Of a DNA stretch of 64,000 nucleotides, positions 45,401-64,000 are shown piece after piece; position 1 is the stretch's first letter; each line of letters opens with the position of its first letter. The notes below the pieces were generated by a model, which had not been told where the DNA came from, did not search any database, and worked only from the letters and a program-made list of their open reading frames with translations. The stretch is from positions 24,304,687 to 24,368,686 of the forward strand of contig OZ024858.1 of NCBI GenBank assembly GCA_964017155.1, written 5' to 3'. Position numbers and translations under genes: made by a program. This DNA comes from Oasisia sp. SBJ-2009. Taxonomy: Eukaryota > Annelida > Polychaeta > Sabellida > Siboglinidae.

Positions 45401-46629
45401 TATCAGCGAAATCCGTCACGATATCGGCGCGACCAACACACCCGTCCGCTCCACCCCAGCCAAAAATCCCCCTCTCGTCTCGTTCATCCACCGCGCACGG
45501 TATCCATGACGACGGTCAGTCAAGTGACGACGGGTCAAGGTCAGGCTCGCGCCGCCGCGTTTCATGGGCCTTTGAGCACCCGCGGATCCCGCGCAGTAAG
45601 CGGGTGACCCTCAACGAGGTCAAATCCCTGCTTCGTTCTCAGATGCGGATCCAGGGCAAGCCCGTGCCGCCGGCCTTCGTCTACCTGAGCATCAATGCGA
45701 TCCAGACATCGATGCGGCCAACGGAGGCGACTGTGAACATGCAGGAGATGAAGCGAGAGGAAGAGCTGAGGACCAGCCGCCACCTTGGCCGGCCCATGTC
45801 CTCCCCTGGCATGATAGACCCCCGCACCAAGGTCTCCGCGGAGGAGCTCCAGTTGGACCCCGTCATGGTGGAGCACAGTCTCGCCCAGCCGAAGCCAGCG
45901 GACGAGAAATTGGCCGACGACGACGCTGAGGGTAAGATCCCGCAGCCAGGGGGTGTGGAAGAGAGGGGGAGGGGCAGGTTAGGGGGTGCTACCCCAGTGG
46001 CCGCCATCATTGACACGGAGTATCGCTCTGCCCCCGTCACCACCCGACCCCACATGAGTCTCTATAAGAAGTCCATCCCGTCCTCGATACCCGAGGCGCG
46101 GGTGCTACGCCCCCACAGTGCCACCATGCGGTGTCCCACCCCCGAGCCAGGTGTCGCCACCACCCGCATGTTACGCAAGGCGAAGCAGGCGTCACTGCGG
46201 GGCAACGTGACCAAAGTGACTGCACTGCCTCCTAGGGGGAAAGCGTGGCAAACGCAAACGTCGCCCGATGCGGCGATGGTTCCCATGCTGATGTACTCGC
46301 CAAACCTCAACGCACGGATCGAAGACCTGAAGCAAACCCAGAGAAAACGCCAGGAGGCGCTACTGGTGTCGCCCGACGGCAAGGGAAAGGTGAGCAAGTA
46401 CAACGATCCAATGAGGTCGCATGTCACATTCACACTGCGGACGCACCAACAAGTGGAGCAGGAGCTTGTTGCCATAGCAACCAGACGAGATCTCGACGAG
46501 AGGAAGAACACACGAAGGTTCGAGAAGCAACAGAGGGCAGCGTGGCTTGCGAAGGTCAAAGGTTACGATGTGTGTCAGTTCACGAAAGCATCTCGGTCGT
46601 ATGTGCCAGAGATTGGCGAGGTTGCTTAA
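31510..46629 (+). CDS. FBXW10: F-box and WD repeat protein, FBXW10-like, complete
   Basis: Nine coding exons, 3699 nt, about 1232 aa, every phase checked. FBXW10 proteins are F-box/WD proteins expected to act as substrate receptors of SCF ubiquitin ligases. The N-terminal part has a cysteine cluster CGGCESC (about residues 47-53) followed by conserved helices (WYWFETTHYWTKCNFLLAIM). The F-box is at about 288-327 (FIRQLPVHLSKYILSWLDQV). WD40 repeats span about 425-682 (HAGSIRCLA, HNDTVTCLD, GHHNVVTGI, ITGSADGKLRIWN). A single last exon codes a 550-residue basic, Pro/Ser/Arg-rich tail. EERNVYCGAYNV matches the family signature EERNVFCGTYNV. Human FBXW10 is about 1050 aa; the extra length is in the tail. 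One intron is GC-AG, and a large minisatellite overlaps the exon 8 acceptor. Low doubt on family; exact orthology needs a tree. Confidence 0.93.
32687..33144 (+). CDS. FBXW10: FBXW10-like exon 2 (F-box)
   Basis: 458 nt, residues 191-343. A variable acidic segment, then the F-box: RHKDFIRQLPVHLSKYILSW, LDQVSLYNCVCVSRHWR. Acceptor TTCTAG, donor CAG/GTTGGT. Confidence 0.94.
33285..33418. repeat. (CA)n microsatellite
   Basis: About 130 bp of ca dinucleotides in intron 2, with cagtcacaca variants at the left edge. Confidence 0.97.
33805..33870. repeat. Possible retroelement tail
   Basis: tttattgatttatatagcac, then ctaaggtgctgcacagt, resembles a common 3' end of invertebrate retroelements. A similar block is at 40.01-40.08 kb. 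Weak. Confidence 0.35.
33894..34129 (+). CDS. FBXW10: FBXW10-like exon 3
   Basis: 236 nt, about residues 344-422, encoding GAAGQSSNPLYAKDTDVYVP and IIMEERNVYCGAYNVMMLME. The second block is the family hallmark before the first WD repeat. Acceptor TTGTACAG, donor GAACA/GTGAGT. Confidence 0.94.
34309..34645. mobile_element. Small TIR element (about 335 bp)
   Basis: Left aattgtgatctgttctaacc with aaatgagtcatgtca is mirrored at the right, where the reverse complement reads aattgtgaactgttctaatg and aaatgagccatgtgtca. No coding capacity. Ends are approximate. Confidence 0.7.
36865..36950. repeat. cacacatg microsatellite
   Basis: Repeats of cacacatg with one cgcaca variant. Confidence 0.9.
37116..37325 (+). 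CDS. FBXW10: FBXW10-like exon 4 (first WD repeats)
   Basis: 210 nt, about residues 422-492, encoding MHTDGGKLIAFGCLDRKIHF then GHAGSIRCLAINEKKGIIVS and GSYDTSLR. Acceptor TTGCTGCAG, donor CTCAG/GTACAT. Confidence 0.94.
37326..39309. other. FBXW10 intron 4
   Basis: About 2 kb. The first 350 bp are rich in cacgtg and acgtg motifs with short inverted repeats; the rest shows no feature I can support. Confidence 0.5.
39310..39431 (+). CDS. FBXW10: FBXW10-like exon 5 (WD repeat)
   Basis: 122 nt, about residues 492-532, encoding GWSLETGRCEKIYRGHNDTV then TCLDICGDKMASGARDN. Acceptor GTTTCCAG, donor AAAG/GTGACA. Confidence 0.92.
40010..40085. repeat. Possible retroelement tail
   Basis: tttattgtataatataattc, then aagattgttctggggtgctt, similar in layout to the block at 33.8 kb. 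Weak. Confidence 0.3.
40491..40639 (+). CDS. FBXW10: FBXW10-like exon 6 (WD repeat)
   Basis: 149 nt, about residues 533-582, encoding WHLETGQCERTFKHKHAISA then CDSGNVTVWDVKSGQIVK. Acceptor GTGTTCAG, donor AAG/GTAGGA. Confidence 0.94.
41370..41512 (+). CDS. FBXW10: FBXW10-like exon 7 (WD repeat)
   Basis: 143 nt, about residues 583-630, encoding KLTGHHNVVTGIKFDQWHIV then TGSKDGYALAWSAQGDH. FDQWH is a family-specific motif. Acceptor GTTACAG, donor CCAG/GTATGA. Confidence 0.94.
41926..43172 (+). repeat. 47-bp minisatellite carrying copies of the FBXW10 exon 8 acceptor
   Basis: About 26 copies of gttcgttgtag followed by ggaggtgttgtgtctagagt and tcatgtacctgc. The part after gtag is the first 32 nt of exon 8; the last copy (43141) is the true exon. 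A higher-order repeat of about 328 bp (seven units) is visible, marked by the variants ggtgtgggg and gtattttgtc. Confidence 0.96.
43141..43299 (+). CDS. FBXW10: FBXW10-like exon 8 (WD repeat), GC donor
   Basis: 159 nt, about residues 630-682, encoding EVLCLEFMYLRVITGSADGK then LRIWNMLNGQCLRIM. The acceptor is the exon-proximal copy of a repeated gttgtag. The donor is AACAG/GCAAGT: only this GC donor joins to exon 9 in frame (GNRITVNT); the nearby GT at 43304 would shift the frame. Confidence 0.93.
44490..44690. repeat. About 105-bp direct duplication
   Basis: tgtattatgtgat then cagaactttgtagtttttaa and accgtcagtgttatttatta occur twice in a row. Confidence 0.9.
44690..44897. repeat. About 38-bp minisatellite, five to six copies
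   Basis: Unit atctaaccaataaaatcatc+aatattacagtcatcgt, directly after the 105-bp duplication. Confidence 0.93.
44979..46629 (+). CDS. FBXW10: FBXW10-like exon 9 (long C-terminal tail)
   Basis: 1651 nt to TAA at 46627-46629. It starts ITVNTSSNMLMLHFEQVEYD, closing the WD region, then 500 residues rich in Arg, Pro, Ser and Thr. A conserved-looking block is RVTLNEVKSLLRSQMRIQGK, and a charged helical end has RRDLDERKNTRRFEKQQRAA. The exon is much more GC-rich than its surroundings. Acceptor TCTCCAG. Confidence 0.93.
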
Positions 46630-47177
46630 GTTTGCCTAACATATGTTAACTACACCTTAGCATCGCTATTCAATTGTTGATTGGGGCCAGTGCTTAGATA
46701 TTTTAACATGTGCCAAGTTTGATAGTCTAAGTCTGTAAACATATCAGTGCTTTCCGTAGACCACACAGAGGGATATATCCATTTCTATAAAAAGGATACT
46801 GAGTTGATCCACTCAACATTTCCATAAAAGGGATACTGAGTTGATCTACTCGACATGAATGTTTAATATGTCTGTATAGGTGTAAGGTGTTTGTGCGGAC
46901 CATTCAAGGACTGACAAGAGTGTGTTCATGTACAATTAAGTGAATGGTGAGCAGCTAGGATAATGTCATTAATGTGTGTGCAAATCTGCTTTGCATATTA
47001 CCGTGTACTGCCCACACAAAGGGTTCTGTCTCACTGGCTAAGTCTCCTGCTGTGGTAGAGCTAGATAACTTGGTATTATATTTCAGTCGGCTCTTGATAT
47101 TTTATTCCAGCCTAGGGGTCGTCTCATAGCTATTCTGTCATTTAATGGAATTATGCTATGCAGGTTTTTTTTTATAA

Positions 47178-47183
47178 AATAAA
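47178..47183 (+). terminator. Candidate polyadenylation signal of FBXW10
   Basis: aataaa about 550 nt after the stop codon. Alternatives are at about 47.81 and 47.94 kb. Not testable from sequence alone. Confidence 0.35.
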
Positions 47184-50100
47184 ATTGGCATGCATTATCA
47201 GGGCAGGTTCGAGATCCTTATTTGCCCTCAACGTCAGTTAAAACTAAAAAAGGTGTTGGGAACCACATTCCAAGTGTCGTCAAGTTGAAAGTTTCAATGT
47301 CTTTTCTAACAAATTCCAACAGTTTATCAGCCACTAAGTGAGTTGTTCGAGAGAATTAGCATTAATTAGCTAAAATCCAGTGTTGTCATATTGGTTTTTT
47401 CTACTAGTGTTCTGTTAAATGTTCTCCGACAAACAGGAAAAGGGACATGTCATAAACCATCATTTTGTTTCATTCATGTGATACGAACCCCTTTTTCAAG
47501 AGTTTTATCTGCCCCTGCATTGCTGGCTAGATAAACTTTGTGTACCGGGAAAAGATGTAACTTAATTAAGTTAATATACAGACACATTTTAGATTAATAT
47601 ATGAAATCCATTTAAAGTTGATATTTTATGATACTTTTCATAATTATTTACTATAAATCTGTCGATATATTTTGTATACCAGGTATATATACTTACATAC
47701 ATATGTGTGTGTGTATATATATATACATATATATATATATAACCACATTTCCATTCATCTGTATTTTTTTAATGAATCTTGTATACTTAATTACGCAAGC
47801 TAAGTATTATAATAAAAGTACTATCTTATATAACAGTTGAATGCTTCTTCCCAGTAACAGCCCTGCAGTGTGCCTAACCAGCCAGTATTCCTTGTATTTG
47901 CTCAAATCATGTTTTATGCAATGTACCAATGAGATGTGCGCAATAAATATTGTACTTAATAACTGATGAGTCTTGACTATGGATGGTTGCATAATGAATA
48001 AATCTATAAAGTAAATTGCTTCAGTGTCACCACCTATTGAGGGGAACAGGTACTACCACTGTTGTTAGTTGAGTTGTGGTTGCTACTGACAACCAATTTG
48101 GATCACTCAGAATGTCACACCATGTATTGATGGTCTGGAAGTTTATTTTAGCCAGATGAAATGGTGTATTTTTGGTTGTTGTTAACTAGCGAGATCACCT
48201 CTATATACAGTAAGATTGACTGGAATGTCCTGATAGAGACAGGCCACACTGCCTAATCTGTGCTGGTCCTGCATCATCCATGGCAGCTGTATGTGTAATT
48301 TACATTTATGCAAAGGTTGTATTCCGACCGAGTAATGGATAACCCTGAACTGGCTTCTCACGGTATAGGAATATCCCGGATATAGTGCGTAGACTAGTTT
48401 TTCATCAGCTGTGACTGTTAACACGGTTCACATTACAGGTCAATGGTATGTGAGGTGTGGTGTATGTCCACACCCTTCACATTCTCTGCATTTGTTTACC
48501 CCTGTCCCAAATAATGGCTATGCTGTCTGGATAAGATTCAAGCCAATGCATATCTCCAGAAAACCGTCTCCAAACATCACCATTTTTACCGCTCGGGAAT
48601 AAAGGCAGGATTTCAGCTAAGCAGGACCTGGATTTATCTTAATATCTGTAACAAATGCAGTAATTTGCAAAATGCCCTCGACTATACAGCAGTTTCAACC
48701 AGAGTTCTAAGCTTTTACCATAAGAAAATGTAGGCTACCAGAAAAATTATATTAACATGCAATAGAACTAGTACTTCATCAGCAATGAAGTACGATTCTG
48801 CATACTACTTTGGTTGGGATGTGTAGTAAACAGGTTCTGAATCAGTTAACCTTGTGAAAACTTTCTTGTCCAGTTGCCATCTGATTTTTGCATCGAATGA
48901 AGTGAAGAAAACTAGAAACACCAAGTAATTATGACTCCATACACAAATGTCTTCTTTATTACAACTAATTCAAGTACTAACCCATCCTGTATGAAGAATT
49001 TGGCAGTATCAAACCCAACTGTCTCCATATAAGATGCATCCAAATACATTACCACACGCAAACAACATCCACATACACTGGCTGACATACCACTCCAATG
49101 AAAATATATAACAATCTTGATCTCCCTGGAAATCCCTGCAAATTTCCACAAATACAAACTTCTAACTATGTAAACTACTATAATAATTACGTATCTCTGA
49201 TCTGAAAATGTCAACGAACTACATGTGTCTGCTTTCCAAGTACATGAAACATTGTGGCAATAATATGTAACATGTGGCAATAGTACATCGGCATTACATA
49301 TATACATACGGTTTGTTCTGCTTGATATACATCATTCTTATCTGATATAAACCTAAATTATCACATCAAGCAATGTACACTATGAAAATATACATTAAAC
49401 ACAGCCTACATATGATATCTAGATTGTACTGTATTGTAAATACATTTTATATACATTCATGAGATATTGCTAAATAAAATCTCGCCTTTAAAATCAGCAA
49501 CAGTGCATAGGCATAAATTACCAAAGTTGTCAACAGTGTCAACTGAAAGTTTTTTCAGTCTTCCTTTGTTCAATGATACATGGATATTCCATTATGAATA
49601 ACAGTTTGTCAGAACTGTAAATGTGTTCATTACATAATTTTATACAACACGCATTCTGGCATTCTTGTTATACCTGGATCGCTCAGGCCAACTTGTAGAC
49701 ACTTATAGGACAGCATCCACAATAATGTGGCAGGTAGTGTTTTAGTAACATCATTATATTTTTTTAAATCGCCATCAGCCTGTAGCAGGTGCAACATGTT
49801 AACAACAGTTTTCAAAACAAATAGAAGAAATAAATTAATAAAATATTTAAATTTTATTTAAATCAAAGGTTTTACGTCACATCTGTAAAGTTGACTTTAA
49901 TTGACCGTTTTGACTCCCGTCAGCTATCTTCGTTGTGGATTGAATAGAAGGAATGCAGGTGTTCCTCTGTTCACCTGATGGCAAGTACAACTTTTTACGT
50001 GATTTAAATTATTCATCCAACTTACCGAACAGTTTTGTTAGAGTGTGAATTTGGTTAAATTGAACAAGGTTAATACTCCACTTTCCTAAGCAATCATATT

Positions 50101-51249
50101 TTGTTCTAGACAACATTATTTATTGTACGTAAACCTACTTAAATGTAACCATATCCTCTCAGTGCATCGTAAGCATTGCTTAAGTCGTCATACAATATAA
50201 TGTACAATGTCATCCATGTCTATGATCTTTGATCAATTCTGTACACATTTCAGCATGTCATGCCAAAACAAATAACATCCACACAGCACAGGCAGCGCCA
50301 GGCTTACATTAGCACAGTCAAGATGATGATGAAAGTTTGACAAATGTCTCAACCAAGTAACCAAAGGTTGGCAGCTCATTGTTCCCCATCAAGTCTACGC
50401 AACATCTGTCGTCTCTGTTTAAAATCTATTATGCAACCTGAACAATTGTTATCACTTGTGGCACCGAAACAATATAATATACTGGACCACTCGGTTTCCC
50501 CCTTACATAGCCATAATATGCAGTTTGAACAAACAATTTTAGAAACCGTTTTGCAGTGTATCCGCCTTGTTTACCATAACCACTTATTGCATCAATGGCA
50601 TGCAAGCAAAGCATCAGATAAACTTTTAGTGAAATAATTGCAATATTTTTTAAATGATAATTATGTCACACACCAAAAAAACAGAAGCACTTGGTTTCTG
50701 CCATGTCCAAAATCATCATTGTATGACGAAATGTAACCACAGGCTGTTCATTAACTGTCCTGTGGTAATTAGTGTGCATGGTTTATTACATTTTTGTCTG
50801 ACGAATTGAAATGTTGCAGTTGTATACACCACATTTACCAATTTGGCACACTGGTCTGTGTTTGCTATTAAAATATATGTTAAAAACCTTGTTTCAATTT
50901 AAGACAAATAACTTTGTTGCAACTCTGAATATGGCCTTTTCACACAGCGTGTGATATATCTGACTAACGATGCTTTTAATATGAGATCCAACGATATATC
51001 ATTAATGAGACAGAAATTCAGTTGGAACAGAAACCTATTATTTGTTTATGAAATTTTGTACCCAAAACACAATTAAAGCAATAACTTGTATAACTTAAAA
51101 TTGATTTATGCTTTATACCTCCAGATAATCTAATCCAGATAACATTTTACGTTAAACAATATACCTTATGATAAAGTACATGTTACAGTAGTTTACAGTA
51201 AACAGTATCATTTATGGTAAACGGTATGTTAGTTATATATTTTACAGTG

Positions 51250-51281
<32 letters not shown>

Positions 51282-51545
51282 TATAACAATATATAATTTG
51301 TTAACGCTAAACAGTATTTTACAGTATGCAGTGTACTGTACAGTAAAACTGCAACAATCACAACTACCTGGTTCACATACAATTCATAAAGAACGCCAAC
51401 TGAACTGCAAAAACAGATGTCTGTCACTTTTAGACTGAAAATACTATAACATGTACAGTGACATACAAATAAATAGATGACAGTGTGTACACTTGTGTAC
51501 ACACTGTTGGCCCAATACAGTCTTCATCCCAGTGACACAGCATCG

Positions 51546-51700
51546 TCAATGGTAAAAAAGGTAAGTTCGTAGACTTATACAGCACAGTATCCAGTTGTTA
51601 GGACTACCTCCGTACTCGAAGTGGACATGTTCAATCAAACACCATCTCGACTTCTCTGGGATGATCTAGCCATGTTGCAATTGATATATGAAAACTATTT
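51546..51700 (-). mobile_element. SINE-B 3' fragment, antisense
   Basis: aggtaagttcgtagacttat and caatcaaacaccatctcgac match the reverse complement of the SINE-B body and 3' end at 21.2-21.38 kb. Confidence 0.75.
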
Positions 51701-51889
51701 GTTCGCAAATTATCTTCCAAGGACATCTATGGCTGGGTGCTGATCACACAGGTAAACAAACTGGAAGAACGTAAACTGAATACACTTACGCAAGGTTTGG
51801 CACTGCAGCACAAGACTAAAAAGCTCTGGTCACTGAACTACTGTGTCACTATCTTCTGTCACAGTGATACAGTAGTGTATCATCACCCT

Positions 51890-52739
51890 CCGTGATACAC
51901 TGGCTCTACCCCCCAGTGACATATTGTCTTCACCCTAGTAACATAGTTTTCACCCCAGTGACATTATTTTCATCCCCAGTGATGCAATGCTTTCACCCCT
52001 AATAACATTGTTTTCATCCCGAAGTGACCCCCTGTGACACACTGCTTTCACCAACCCCCAGTGACAAACTATCTTTACCCCTCAATGCAATGATACATTG
52101 TCGTCACCCCACTAGTGAGACACTGTCTTCACCACCACCCCTAGCGACACATTGTCTTCACCTCAGTGACACATTGTCTTCACCTCAGTGACACATTGTC
52201 TTCACCTCAGTGACACATTGTCTTCGCCTCAGTGACACATTGTCTTCGCCTCAGTGACACATTGTCTTCACCTCAGTGACACATTGTCTTCACCTCAGTG
52301 ACACATTGTCTTCGCCTCAGTGACACATTGTCTTCGCCTCAGTGTCACATTGTCTTCACCTCAGTGACACATTGTCTTCACCTCAGTGACACATTGTCTT
52401 TACCTGAAGTGGCACACTTGTCACCTCGTGTGAGACATTGTCTTCAACCCTGGTGACACATTGTCTTCAACATGTGTGACGTATTGTCTTCATTCTTCTC
52501 CCCCAGTGACAGTCTTCTCATCAGTGACACATTATCTTCACCCCCAGTGACACATTATCTTCAACCCCAGTGACACATCTTCACCCCCAGTGACACATTG
52601 TCTTCACCCCCAGTGACACATTGTCTTCACCCCCAGTGACACATTGTCTTCACCCCAGTGACACGTTGTCTTCACCCCCAGTGACACATTGTCTTCACCC
52701 CAGTGACACATTGTCTTCACCCCGGTGACACATTGTGTC
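51890..52739. repeat. 22-23-bp minisatellite in the ABCC1 3'UTR
   Basis: Units cagtgacacattgtcttcac with cc/ccc variants. Regular from about 52140, more degenerate to the left. On the transporter strand the array starts directly after the stop codon. Confidence 0.93.
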
Positions 52740-62380
<9,641 letters not shown>

Positions 62381-62406
<26 letters not shown>

Positions 62407-63775
62407 CTACACACACAATGTCACGGCTAGGTGAAGAACACGACCGGCTTCACCTACACACACAATGTCACGGCTAGGTGAAGAACACGACTGGCTTCAC
62501 CTACACACACAATGTCATGGCTAGGTGAAGAAGACCACTGGCTTCACCTACACACACAATGTCACGGCTAGGTGAAGAAGACCACTGGCTTCATCTACAC
62601 ACACAATGTCACGGCTAGGTGAAGAAGACCACTGGCTTCACCTACACACACACAATGTCACGGCTAGGTGAAGAAGACCACTGGCTTCACCTACACACAC
62701 AATGTCACGGCTAGGTGAAGAAGACCACTGGTTTCACCTACACACACAATGTCACGGCTAGGTGAAGAAGACCACTGGCTTCATCTACACACACAATGTC
62801 ACGGCTAGGTGAAGAAGACCACTGGCTTCACCTACACACACAATGTCACGGCTAGGTGAAGAAGACCACTGGCTTCATCTACACACACAATGTCACGGCT
62901 AGGTGAAGAAGACCACTGGCTTCACCTACACACACAATGTCACGGCTAGGTGAAGAAGACCACTGGCTTCATCTACACACACAATGTCACGGCTAGGTGA
63001 AGAAGACCACTGGCTTCACCTACACACACACAATGTCACGGCTAGGTGAAGAAGACCACTGGCTTCACCTACACACACAATGTCACGGCTAGGTGAAGAA
63101 GACCACTGGTTTCACCTACACACACAATGTCACGGCTAGGTGAAGAAGACCACTGGCTTCACCTACACACACAATGTCACGGCTAGGTGAAGAAGACCAC
63201 TGGCTTCACCTACACACACAATGTCATGGCTAGGTGAAGAAGACCACTGGCTTCACCTACACACACACAATGTCACGGCTAGGTGAAGAAGACCACTGGC
63301 TTCACCTACACACACACAATGTCACGGCTAGGTGAAGAAGACCACTGGCTTCACCTACACACACAATGTCACGGCTAGGTGAAGAAGACCACTGGTTTCA
63401 CCTACACACACAATGTCACGGCTAGGCGAAGAAGACCACTGGCTTCACCTACACACACAATGTCACGGCTAGGTGAAGAAGACCACTGGCTTCACCTACA
63501 CACACAATGTCACGGCTAGGTGAAGAAGACCACTGGCTTCACCTACACACACAATGTCACGGCTAGGTGAAGAAGACCACTGGCTTCACCTACACACACA
63601 ATGTCACGGCTAGGTGAAGAAGACCACTGGCTTCACCTACACACACAATGTCACGGCTAGGTGAAGAAGACCACTGGCTTCACCTACACACACAATGTCA
63701 CGGCTAGGTGAAGAAGACCACTGGTTTCACCTACACACACAATGTCACGGCTAGGTGAAGTACACGACTGGCTTC
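62381..63775. repeat. 47-bp minisatellite carrying copies of an ABCC1 splice acceptor
   Basis: About 29 copies of ctggcttcacctacacacac + aatgtcacggctaggtgaag. On the minus strand each has GTGTGTAG then GTGAAGCCAGTGGTCTTCTT, copying the acceptor and start of the TMD2-start exon. Each intronic copy has an in-frame TAG after FFT. Confidence 0.96.
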
Positions 63776-64000
63776 ACCTACACACACAAAGTCACGTCTA
63801 GGTGAAACACGGACAGCCACACACACACACACAATGTCACGTCTAGGTGAGACACAGACAGCCACACAGACACACAATGTCACGTCTAGGTGAGACACGG
63901 ACAGCCACACACACAATGTCACGTCTAGGTGAGACACGGACAGACACACACACAATGTCACGGCTAGGTGAGAAACAGACAGACACACACACAATGTCAC
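63776..64000. repeat. Related, diverged minisatellite at the window edge
   Basis: Units caatgtcacgtctaggtgag + acacggacagccacacac, sharing the caatgtcacg.ctaggtga core with the neighbouring array. It continues past the right edge. Confidence 0.85.

Larger units (their letters stand above)
46630..51890. other. Gene-poor region between convergent FBXW10 and ABCC1 3' ends
   Basis: AT-rich, no exon-like segment. It holds the FBXW10 3'UTR (candidate polyadenylation signal aataaa at 47178-47183), a short duplicated gggatactgagttgat block (about 46.79-46.86 kb), small AT microsatellites and a SINE-B fragment. Short open frames here show no similarity I recognise. Confidence 0.5.

Noticed and set aside
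44935..46559. Minus-strand open frames of 104-165 codons opposite FBXW10 exon 9
   Set aside because: Antisense shadows of a GC-rich coding exon; the plus frame has clear family similarity.
48912..49307. 131-codon minus frame in the FBXW10-ABCC1 interval
   Set aside because: No recognisable domain, AT-rich surroundings, no splice-site or repeat support; a frame of this length is expected by chance in several places in 64 kb.

Overview
This is eukaryotic, animal DNA. Coding sequence lies in short exons with GT-AG (twice GC-AG) introns. Introns are AT-rich and packed with minisatellites, tRNA-derived SINEs, TIR transposons and Penelope-like retroelement ends. The genes are an axonemal dynein heavy chain, an F-box/WD protein and an MRP-type ABC transporter, which points to a ciliated metazoan, most likely a marine invertebrate. 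Minisatellites that span exon-intron borders are, as I recall, reported from amphioxus (Adh locus), so a cephalochordate is one candidate; the sequence alone does not settle the species.

Layout. (1) Positions 1-30.5 kb, minus strand: 5' part of an axonemal dynein heavy chain gene (DNAH3/7/12/1 type). I resolved 21 coding exons whose phases join without a break (about 1030 codons, N-terminal stem up to the linker), plus a probable 5'UTR exon. The gene runs off the left edge. (2) 31.5-46.6 kb, plus strand: complete FBXW10-like gene, nine coding exons, about 1232 codons. It is head-to-head with the dynein gene across about 1 kb. (3) 52.7-62.4 kb, minus strand: last ten coding exons of an ABCC1-like (MRP) transporter, covering TMD2 and NBD2, 578 codons. 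Its 5' half lies beyond the right edge. FBXW10 and ABCC1 are convergent, with about 6 kb of gene-poor DNA between them.

The most striking signal is shared by all three genes. Many minisatellites lie exactly on splice junctions, and each repeat unit carries a copy of the splice site plus 20-48 nt of the adjoining exon. There are six clear cases (three donors, three acceptors) and two degenerate ones. In five of the six, splicing at the wrong copy would bring in an early stop; in the sixth the reading frame stays open.

Other points: donor-proximal polypurine/polypyrimidine arrays, higher-order repeat structure in two arrays, a hAT-like element inserted in a SINE with an 8-bp target duplication, two nested TIR elements, two Penelope-like 3' ends with a conserved hairpin next to GAAAC, and two GC-AG introns needed to keep frame.
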